In this document: positions 1 to 7,682 of the stretch, piece by piece
How positions within the stretch are numbered: the first letter of the stretch is position 1
How the letters are laid out: the number at the start of each line of letters is the position of its first letter
From: Corella eumyota
Lineage: Eukaryota; Chordata; Ascidiacea; Phlebobranchia; Corellidae
Direction of reading: 5' to 3'
Assembly: GCA_963082875.1 (NCBI GenBank)
Contig: OY720102.1
Coordinates: 9,150,990-9,214,989 of the forward strand
Length of the DNA stretch: 64,000 nucleotides
Translations under genes and position numbers: made by a program
The notes under the pieces: model-generated
The model's input: only the letters and a program-made list of their open reading frames with translations
Told to the model about the DNA's origin: nothing
Databases searched by the model: none

Positions 1-214
1 TTATTCCATGATGCGCAAGTAAATCATGGGAAACAGGAAAACAACTCTATTCTTGCTGATGTCAACATGTTAACTAAATCATGTCTTTCAGGACAAATTC
101 TTAGTAACCTCCGTTTACGCTTGGATTATAGGTAGCTCATTCTTAACCAAGCGTTCTTTATCGGTAGATTTTGCAAACAAACAATTAACTCATAATCCCA
201 CTCAGCAATCTTGT

Positions 215-736
215 TTGTTATACAACCAGTCCACAATAATAATCCCAGATGTACCTTTTAACACTACAAACGCTTCTTTGAGATTTGACAACAGCTTAAA
301 CTTAGAACAAGACCATATTCAAAATTTAACTACAGACACCCGCGACGATGATCCCAAAGGGGATATTACGAAATTCAACTCCGGTAACAGTACAATACTG
401 TCTACACTGACAAACCCCCAGGCTAAGCACTCTGTAGCCGTAAACCTGTCTGGAGATGTTTTAACTACGGACACTGTTAGACGATTAGTTGATCTAGGAC
501 AAGGATGGCGAACCTTTTTAGTTAAATGGGTCACACATAAGACTTATCAGGAAAAAACAAAAGCGGGTCATAAATTTAATGCAATGTCAACATCAATGAG
601 AAATTTGCTGCTGCACCTTTTCTGCAAACTTTATAAACCTAAGCTGGTAATCTGTAGTTTTCAGCTTAACACACCCAGCACTTATATCTGGGCTGAGGCG
701 ATTCCTGGTACTCGATTTTATGAAATTCATGTGTGA
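215..736 (+). CDS. Unrecognised 173-codon open frame
   Basis: An open frame of 173 codons whose function I do not recognise. The first half is polar and rich in Asn, Thr and Asp. The second half is more basic, with a Trp-Arg-Thr stretch near residue 97 and a cysteine-containing segment near residue 135. No signal peptide or membrane segment is evident. The frame is long for such A+T-rich DNA, and the open reading in another frame upstream (from about base 3) suggests it may be one exon, or a piece of a decayed element, continuing off the left edge. No start context or partner gene supports it, so it may not be a real gene. Confidence 0.25.
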   Translation: MLYNQSTIIIPDVPFNTTNASLRFDNSLNLEQDHIQNLTTDTRDDDPKGDITKFNSGNSTILSTLTNPQAKHSVAVNLSGDVLTTDTVRRLVDLGQGWRTFLVKWVTHKTYQEKTKAGHKFNAMSTSMRNLLLHLFCKLYKPKLVICSFQLNTPSTYIWAEAIPGTRFYEIHV

Positions 737-1039
737 AAGCAAGGATTCGCATGAATATGAGGAACCGAACAGCGTTAACAGTGCAATCGCAAATCTTTTC
801 ATGGTTTCAAACGTGTTTGGTAGGGAATTCCATTATGTGAGAATTGTATTTTCAGCTCGCCTTTCAACAGCAGAAATGTCACCACCATCCGATTTCGTTT
901 CAATTTCAATTTGTTGCAGATGTTGATTTAAGTCTACAAATTTTGTTTTTTAAACAGCATTTTCTTGGAAGTCTATCATTTCCAAATTGGAAAAACAAAG
1001 CCATTCGAACTTTGATAATTCAAGATTTTTGAATTGTAT

Positions 1040-2300
1040 GCGGGGGAAAAAAAGTGTAATGTAGCATCTAGTTCTCGAAACTGAGCAAACCTTTTAGACA
1101 CTACATTTTTGGCCTCTTTTATACTTCCGGAGTGCATTTTGCTGTTTTATCTTGTTCTAAATTGGTGTTGGTGGAGTGCTTAAACAGTTGTGGAAAGTAT
1201 TTCAGCTTATTTTCTTTAAAGTTATATAGTAACCATACTTTTTTCCTTAAAAATTGATAAAGTTGTGTAGGACTTGTTGTCAGTTATTTAATTATAACAG
1301 TTTAATATTATCAAACTTATATCTGTTATGATTATAGAGTAATTATTAATTGTTTTGGTTTTGTTTAAGACTCCTAATCGGAAGGTTAATTTATATATTG
1401 AGTTTTAGCCTTATATTTAGTTTAACTGTTGTTTAACTGTTGAAAGATCACTAATAACTCTTGTGCGGTGACGGATTATATTAAAACAAACAAACGTTAA
1501 AAACGCTAAATATAAAACTACATGATACATCTAACTTTATACATTTACAATAAAAGTAAATACAATATTGGTATAAATACAATATTGGTACAACTAACAT
1601 TATACGATAACTGTGCCATATAATGTCACGGCTGCGGGTCGACGTCCGGGTAAAGACCGATATGCTAAGTAACCTAGATCAGTAATTATTCTACTGCATC
1701 TCAAGTTTCTCAGATACCAATTTTTCCCCTTTCGTCGCCGCAGCCGTCGGACAATATTTTATTCTATCTCGTTCTTATTTTGGAATATTTTTGGGTTTAT
1801 ATACCCGAAATGTTGTTGTGCCTGACGGGTGGTGATTGACGTACGAGTTTTTAATGAGTCGAGGGCTGCTTTGGGTTTATTCTTTGTAGCACCAAAAAGG
1901 CGCTGATTAAAATGTTGTTCTGTTCATGATTTTAGATGGGTTTTATTGACAGTTTTTGTTGAATATTGATTACCATCTGTTCGTGCGTTTGAGAATATTC
2001 TGTTTTTGGCGTTTGTGCAGGTGATTTGACGAAGAGAAATGTATTGTTAATTATCGCCGCTGCCCGTGCCATTTGAGTTTATTGTTTCTCCAAAGAATCA
2101 GCACGTATTTAATCACAAATAATTCTCTTTTGATTATGCAACCCGTTGAACTCATTTCAACTCGCACTAGGGTCAAATGTATAGCATTATACATTGGATC
2201 CTATAGTTGGTGTCACCTGAACACAAAAATGGTTTTAACTTAAAATAATTTCACTTTTTAATTTACACAACTTTAAAAAATAAATTTCATTAAAAAAAAA
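1040..2300. other. Non-coding stretch without recognisable gene
   Basis: No credible coding frame is seen here. There is a short tandem pair of 'aatacaatattggtat' units near 1560-1590. A more G+C-rich patch (about 1625-1760 and 1800-2090) with several CG dinucleotides stands out from the surrounding A+T-rich DNA and could be the untranslated remnant of a LINE or other element. I cannot assign it. Confidence 0.4.
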
Positions 2301-2608
2301 GAAAAAGGAAAGCCCTATTTGTGATGACGTGCCAAGTACCATTGTCGCTCCGCCCACTTTATCGCTAAATGTAAACAAGCGAAGATTGTCTTTTCATTTG
2401 AAATAAATTTTTTCGCCGATATTTTGATTTTAGTTTTAAAAATTAAATTGTTGGTCAGTTAGACGGCCAGCATTTTGTAACTATTTGACTAATGTTTTAG
2501 CTAGACAGTATAAAGTAAATTTGTGGTAAAACTGTAACTTCCCAAGTTTTGTTTAGTTTTACATATATTTACGAACTGACAGACTGACACATAAATAAAT
2601 AAGTAAAA

Positions 2609-3089
2609 ATGAGTGACAGTGATAATAATTCATCGACTTCCTCAACTTCATCATTTGAATTGGAATCAGAATCAAACACTAAACCTTACAACTTTGAACC
2701 AGAATATACTAAAGAGGAGTTGGTTTTAAGAAATGTTACAGAAACCCCAATGGAAGTCGGTTAACTTCTACAACATGGTAATTTTCCTATTTTTGTTTGC
2801 GTTGACTGATAATTTTGTTTTAAAAAAAGGCTTTTAATATTTAGGTGCAAGTGTAATAAATGCCATGTTATGGAAATAGAAAAAGTAAAGACTTGACTGA
2901 CCACAATTAAATTTCTAATGAGAACATAGAATGTATTACATTGCACCCTGGCTTTTTTTTCAATATGCTGCAATGAACATGTTTTGAAATGGACAGGAAA
3001 GAAAAATACGTGTGGTATTGCCTGCATGTGTTGTTACTAACATAAGACAAAGATTTCCTTACGAATTTTATCGAGGATATCAAACTCAT
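2609..3089 (+). pseudogene. P2X7 ballast-domain-like gene, decayed (copy 2)
   Basis: Relic of a small cysteine-rich protein related to the cytoplasmic zinc-binding ballast region of the P2X7 receptor. The first exon (2609 to about 2760) starts MSDSD and has a Ser/Glu-rich leader with the pattern FEPEYTKEEL, as in intact relatives. After a splice-like boundary near 2843 come CKCNKCHVME, then CITLHPGF (about 2938), then KIRVVLPACVVTNIRQRFP and a YRGYQ ending at 3089. These lie in different frames separated by stops, so at least two or three frame changes are needed and the Trp/Tyr-rich centre is missing. It faces the transposase C-terminal exon at 3185, about 95 bases away. Decayed with copy 2; the intact relative is at 6406-7419. 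Confidence 0.75.
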
Positions 3090-3184
3090 TAATAATCATT
3101 GTTTTTATTTATTAATTTTGTAATAAACGTATTAAAAGTACAATTTTGCCATTTTCTAAAAAGGGTATACATATATTAATGTCA

Positions 3185-3512
3185 TTAAAATCTTGAGTAA
3201 GATGATTCCTGTAATTCTTCATTTGGTCGATGAAATGAAGCCGATAAATATGGAGGTTGCGTAAACGATGTGATCCAACATTCCCGTAATAGTTTTAATT
3301 CTTCAGTTGATGTTTCAATAAGCAACTGCAAAAGTATGTTTAAATACCCCATAAGTTGCAGGCACTTTAACATTTCTCACGGAATACCCTCCAGATTTAT
3401 GTTTTCTTTTAGGAAAATATATTTGCCCGACTATATTCCCATCTTTGTCCGTTTTCAAACCTCTTTCGCTATTTTCGTTGTAATGTAGAGCCGCTAAAAA
3501 ATGTCTGCAAAG
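3185..3512 (-). pseudogene. THAP/DDE transposase C-terminal exon (copy 2)
   Basis: Minus-strand C-terminal exon of the copy 2 transposase, cut off from the rest of its gene (11271-12842) by the LINE. After an acceptor-like TTTGCAG it reads HFLAALHYNENSERGLKTD, then FPKRKHKSGGYSVRNV, and in the next frame LLIETSTEELKLLREC and QPPYLSASFHRP. The equivalent part of copy 1 reads TLLAALHYNENAHRVQAV, RAKSGGFVIRKI and GRPPFLSENCIRP. A run of four G near 3354 puts the two halves out of frame by one base, or marks a remnant intron. The last 12 residues end at a stop near 3185, close to the family's usual end. Function in the intact family: catalytic C-terminus of a DDE transposase. Confidence 0.8.
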
Positions 3513-3708
3513 TAAATCATTCTATTTGAATAAGGTTAATGCAAGCTGAATAGGAAATTTATTTAATCTAGTAGTAATATTAATACTGATAAATAATAAA
3601 AGCTGCAATATTGTCATTACCTAAAACCATCAAACCAACTACCTAAATCAAATCCAAAAATCAACTCTTATTATTAACTTTTTTGTTAATACTCAAAAAA
3701 TTTACAAT

Positions 3709-4413
3709 ATGTCGGTCACTGATGCTTCCTTGAAGAAGTTTATGACTGTCATCGAGGGAAAGTTGGACAAGGTGACCAAGCGTCAGAATGCCTTGGAAAG
3801 GGGTTCGAGTTCCTCGCCTACACGTGAGATGGGCCGTGAGAAGGAGCTCAAAGACCTGGGAAACTCCATCCAAGAAATTCGTGACATGGTCACCAGCTTT
3901 AAAGACGATCTAGAAGCGTCCAACAAGCGTCAGATGGAGTTAGATCAAAAGGTAGACGATCTAGAACAATACGGCCGAAGCAATTGCCTTATCATCCACG
4001 GATGTAAAGGTATTCCAACAACAGATGCTTCGCCATTCCCTTTCCGGGATTATGTATTACACCTTTTGAACACTCACGTTCATCCTGGGTATTCCATCAC
4101 CCATTGGGATATTGACACTGCCCATGTTTTACCATCAAAACGAAGGGACAGTAAACCGATTATTGTGAAGTTTGTTCGGCGAGATGTCCGTGATGATGTG
4201 TTCTGGCACAAGAAGAGGATGCAGGGCACCGGTATGGCGATCACCGAGTCACTGACGAAGCGCCGGCTGCACCTTGTTCACCAGGCAAAGATCAAGCTTG
4301 GAGCCAAATCTGTTTGGACGGTCAAGGGCAGAGTGATGGCATTCTTCAACGGAAAGCGCCACACAGTAGGTAAGGTAGAGGATATTATTACGATTTTTAA
4401 CTCAGCTAAGTAA
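3709..4413 (+). CDS. LINE ORF1 protein (coiled coil plus RRM-like region)
   Basis: Complete 234-residue ORF1-type protein, which in LINEs binds RNA and forms particles with the element transcript. Residues about 1-90 are charged with a heptad-like pattern (FMTVIEGKLDKVTKRQNAL; LDQKVDDLEQYGR), typical of the coiled coil that trimerises ORF1. From about residue 90 follows the RRM-like core: SNCLIIHGCKGI, then DIDTAHVLPSKR, then PIIVKFVRRDVRD, then a Lys/Arg-rich C-terminal domain ending near GRVMAFFNGKRHTV. This order is the usual one for the L1/CR1 ORF1 fold. The frame is uninterrupted and ORF2 starts 132 bases downstream. More G+C-rich than the flanks. Confidence 0.85.
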   Translation: MSVTDASLKKFMTVIEGKLDKVTKRQNALERGSSSSPTREMGREKELKDLGNSIQEIRDMVTSFKDDLEASNKRQMELDQKVDDLEQYGRSNCLIIHGCKGIPTTDASPFPFRDYVLHLLNTHVHPGYSITHWDIDTAHVLPSKRRDSKPIIVKFVRRDVRDDVFWHKKRMQGTGMAITESLTKRRLHLVHQAKIKLGAKSVWTVKGRVMAFFNGKRHTVGKVEDIITIFNSAK

Positions 4414-4578
4414 ATGTTACCTACTGGGTTAGATGTTACTTATCTACTCACGCTTATATATCCCTAAAGTGTTTTTTTTATTTATTTATTTGTTCGTTAG
4501 CATATAGTTCATTATTTTAAGTTGTGTAGCTCTATAGGATAATAATGGCCCATGAAGTTATCAAGTGCAATATTTGTC

Positions 4579-4597
4579 TTAAAGGGCCTGCGACATG
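4579..4597 (+). repeat. Left TTAA duplication and terminal inverted repeat of copy 1
   Basis: TTAA at 4579-4582 followed by AGGGCCTGCGACATG. The inverted partner is at 7664-7682. About 75 bases further in, a TGATGACGT motif occurs; the same motif is found near 2321, at the left edge of copy 2. Confidence 0.9.
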
Positions 4598-4818
4598 CAA
4601 AATTAATTTTTTTTTAATTAATAGTTTAATTAAGAAAAATTGAAAAAAAAAACTAAAAAAAAATTTTGATGACGTATTATAACTAAAAATTGACGGTGAA
4701 CCAAGCATTGCACAAAATCCTACAAGGGCCATTGTGACGTGTCTGCGGGCCCCTGACTACAAATTGAATTGTTTAGTAACGGCGGGAAAAATAATATTTT
4801 TTAGTATTTATTGTCTAA

Positions 4819-5180
4819 AAATGGTAAGACGCTGCGTTTTTCCAGCCTGTGCAAGTAAAGGAAGCACAGGCATAAGTCTGCACCGTTTTCCTAAAAACGA
4901 GGCAATAAACTCAAGATGGGTACACTTCGTTTCAATCCGAAGACCGTACTATAAACCATCAAAAAACGATGTTATGTGTGACCTACATTTTATTAAAAGT
5001 GATTTCGAGGATCCTTTCGGTTGGAAAATAGGGGCTGGTCATAGTAATTCAGGAACTAAACTTTTAGAAACTGCTGTTCCTACTGTATATCCTGAATTGC
5101 TGGGTCCAGCCTTCAAAAAGCCCTGCATAAGAGGGGCCTACAAAAAAAGACAAAGAAGCAGGGTAATTTATTTACCATAA
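4819..5180 (+). CDS. THAP-domain exon of the copy 1 transposase
   Basis: N-terminal exon encoding a THAP zinc finger, the sequence-specific DNA-binding module of many DDE transposases. From M at 4819: MVRRCVFPAC gives the first Cys pair, LHRFPKNE the conserved Phe-Pro, RWVHF the Trp, CDLHFIKSDFE the C-x2-H-F zinc half-site, and LETAVPTVYP the conserved C-terminal AVPT motif. A basic tail (KKRQRSR) ends at a donor-like AGG|GTAATT near 5164; unspliced reading stops at 5178. The start is the ATG directly before the THAP signature; an upstream in-frame ATG at 4734 would add a non-THAP leader. The exon looks intact, but the catalytic exons that should follow are largely deleted. Confidence 0.85.
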
Positions 5181-5226
5181 CACATACGAAACAAATAACT
5201 AAAAACATAAAATTGCTCATATCAAC

Positions 5227-6331
5227 AGGTAATAGAAAAGTTTCTTAGTTCTGAAATCGATAAAGAAAATAAAATAGAACATAACCTGCCATCATTTTTT
5301 TGACATTTGGCATGTTGCAAAAGGTAAATCTAAACACTTCTAAATACATAAAATACACTAAACAAGTTTAAAATGTAATTTGATTGAAGAATGGAGACAA
5401 AGCGTTATTAGCCATGTATACTGGTCAGTTGTTTCAAGTCCATATAAAAATGAGGAACAAATTATTGCCAAGTTCACAAGCATTTTAAATCACATTCACA
5501 ATGGCAACTATGAGTATATTGCTTGTAGCCACCCCCCACTATCAGAGGAGACTAAAAAAAGAAAAAAATTGTTTATACCTGGTGAATATATTAATATATT
5601 ATGTTTTGCCATTACTTAGTGGTGAAAATGTTTGTCAGATAAAAAAAGATACTAAAAAAGGTTATTTCATTTTTAAATTAATATCAGGTAACAAGGACAG
5701 TGTTAAGCTAGAGGAAATTTTAACGCAAAAAAAATTATTACATGATATCAAAAAGCTTTCTCCAACTTATCAAACAGCAGAAATTGAAGCCTTTAATTCA
5801 GTTATTAATCAATTCGCCCCAAAGATGACAGCCTATAGTTATGAAGGAATGCATTGTAGGTAAGTGAAACGCAAAACTAATAAAACATTACCTTTACTGT
5901 TTAATGTATAAAACTTGTATTGCAGAACTTTGCTTGCAGCTTTGCATTATAATGAAAATGCACACAGAGTGCAGGCTGTAAATAGAAACGGAGTTTTTCA
6001 ACACAAGGTGACTTTTCCAAGGGCAAAATCAGGAGGTTTTGTTATTCGAAAGATACTGGAAAAATCAACTTACAGTAAATAACAAAATATAATCATGTTT
6101 AAAAATTGGCCAAATTTATTATAAGTATCCTTAAAACATGCTGTTTGTCTAGATTATGTTACCGATCTACAGGATACCGCTGCCTCTATCATTGCTTCTG
6201 GCAGAAAAAATGAACCTCGGCACACGTGTATGTTGTACCCCCAAGGAAGGCCTCCATTTCTGTCCGAAAATTGCATAAGACCAGATATGGAGATGGCAAT
6301 TTCCCAAAAAATTACCCGATTTAACAACTAA
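5227..6331 (+). pseudogene. DDE transposase C-terminal half of copy 1 (core deleted)
   Basis: Remains of the transposase after the THAP exon. An exon at 5227 reads VIEKFLSSEIDKENKIEHN, then, one frame over, FDIWHVAKG (copy 2: MYDIWHVAKS). Next come EEWRQSVISHVYWSVVSS, ILNHIHNGN, and LSPTYQTAEIEAFNSVIN with the presumed catalytic Glu, then FAPKMTAYSYEGMHCR with a donor. Two further exons follow: TLLAALHYNENAHRVQAV to ILEKSTY (about 5926-6074), and NYVTDLQDTAASII to ITRFNN (about 6153-6331). Splice phases fit at the last intron. Everything holding the first and second catalytic Asp, seen in copy 2 as GDGHADT and VTDRH, is absent between 5165 and 5226. Frameshifts also occur, so no active enzyme can be made. 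Confidence 0.85.
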
Positions 6332-6405
6332 TAAGTTTAACTTTCTAAAGTTTAAAAATTTTTCATGCATTACTTTTAACGACTGTTTTATTAAAAAAAA
6401 AAAAT

Positions 6406-7419
6406 TTAGTTTAAAACAGGTAAAACAAATCCTTTGTATTGTGTGCTAGGAAACGTATTTCTTATTTTAGTAACAGCACAAGATGGTAATGGAACTCGAA
6501 TACTTTTTCCCAGGTATCCCCAATGCCATCTTACCAGTTGTCTATATGCAAGATGTCTATACTTCCTGAAATAATAGAAAAAGGGAAAGTCAGCCAAACA
6601 AGTTAAAAAATTAATGTTACATCTAGCTTATTCAACTTTATAACTAATTGAAATAACAGCATTTTATCACAACTATTACTGATTTTGTTTTACCAAAAAA
6701 CTTAATTTAAATATACTTACTTGTGCTGGCTACTATTTATTACACCGACATCATATTGCTGTCTATAACCAAACAAAGCGGTTTGTAACACCCATGGATT
6801 TAAACAAACCGCTTCAAATCCAGGGTGCTCAATGATGCAAGGATCTTTTGGTCCAATGTTTAATTTAGAAATTTCTTTACAGCATACTGATTGGTATACT
6901 GAGTCCATAGGAAGGCAGTTTCCACACAAACACCTGTAAAAATATGTTTTGTTACTTAAATACTCAATGCGTAGGTGTATACTATTTATTTTGACTAAAA
7001 TATATACTGCAACATTTTTTTGGAGTTATTCAGCTACATTGATCATAATTTAGCAGTTCTGCTATTTGTTTCAATACAGGTTGTGCGCAGGGTAGAATAA
7101 AAAACATGAAAAATAATTATGTACTAGTGGACTAGGCTGATTAAGCTTAATACAATTCCAGTTACAACCATTTAAAAAAAAATTTTTTTCATTAATTAAA
7201 CAAGTAATACCTGACGTGTTTAAATCCAGCTTACCAAGCATTATCTTTAAGGCGGTTTTGTCCATTTTGCTCAAATTCATGAACCACAGAAACAGGGGTG
7301 CTCATTTTTAAAATTTGAGCATCGCTATATTCCGGCTCAAACATGTAGCCTGTAGAAAATAGTTGGTCAACATCAGCCTCAGAACCCGTAGAGCTACTAC
7401 AACTATCAAACTTTGACAT
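6406..7419 (-). CDS. P2X7 ballast-domain-like zinc protein, three exons (transposon cargo)
   Basis: Minus-strand gene that joins cleanly: exon 1 about 7419-7235 (donor TG|GTAAGC), exon 2 about 6935-6720 (acceptor CAG, donor CAA|GTAAGT), exon 3 about 6579-6406 (acceptor TTTCAG). The product is about 190 residues. A Ser/Asp-rich leader with FEPEYSDAQI is followed by WCLCGNCLPM, VCCKEISKL, CIIEHPGFEAVCLNPWVLQT and FGYRQQY. Exon 3 gives KYRHLAYRQLVRWHWGYLGK, VPLPSCAVTKIRNTFPS and YKGF. The Cys/His/Trp pattern is that of the zinc-binding ballast region at the P2X7 receptor C-terminus. No membrane segments or channel domain are present, so it is a soluble homologue, not a P2X channel. It converges on the transposase 75 bases away; role unknown. 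All exons are open. Confidence 0.85.
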
Positions 7420-7663
7420 ACTTTTGGACTTTCTTGAGAAACAAATAGTTTATTCGGCGAAAAGAAAAATGTGCACGAGGCCCGCAAACGCGTCATAGTT
7501 ATTTTCACACCGGTTCGCGGGATTTTTGCAATGTCAATTTTCATAATTAAAGAACTCTACTATTAGATTATTAAAAAATGTAAAACTTTTTTTTAAAAAT
7601 TGAGAAAAAATCTGTTAACATTATAAGATTAAAATATATTACTTTAACTAAAAATACAAAAAA

Positions 7664-7682
7664 CATGTCGCATGCCCTTTAA
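7664..7682 (-). repeat. Right terminal inverted repeat and TTAA duplication of copy 1
   Basis: CATGTCGCATGCCCT followed by TTAA at 7679-7682; reverse complement of the left end with one mismatch. The LINE ORF2 frame resumes at 7683. Confidence 0.9.

Larger units (their letters stand above)
4583..7678. mobile_element. TTAA-flanked THAP/DDE transposon with P2X7-like cargo, copy 1
   Basis: A 3096-bp element with exact ends. Left: TTAA (4579-4582) then AGGGCCTGCGACATG. Right: CATGTCGCATGCCCT then TTAA (7679-7682). The terminal repeats match at 14 of 15 positions and diverge inward. Removing the element and one TTAA restores the PHD-finger codons of the LINE it entered, which proves the boundaries. 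Contents: THAP/DDE transposase relic on the plus strand (4819-6331) and, converging on it, a P2X7-ballast-like gene on the minus strand (7419-6406). TTAA duplications together with THAP plus DDE suggest the Kolobok superfamily; piggyBac also uses TTAA, but this transposase does not resemble it. Transposition-dead, because the catalytic core is missing. Confidence 0.9.

Noticed and set aside
1625-2090. CpG island promoter
   Set aside because: The patch is only moderately G+C-rich and no gene start follows it; more likely repeat remains.
6406-7419. A true P2X7 receptor gene
   Set aside because: No transmembrane segments, ligand-binding ectodomain or channel motif lie near it. The whole gene fits inside the TTAA element and encodes only the ballast-like domain.
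4583-7678. Assignment of copy 1 to piggyBac because of its TTAA flanks
   Set aside because: The transposase remains (THAP finger, DIWHVAKG, LHYNEN, HLEAYHS-type Glu) do not resemble piggyBac enzymes. A real piggyBac fragment is elsewhere, at 44.4 kb.
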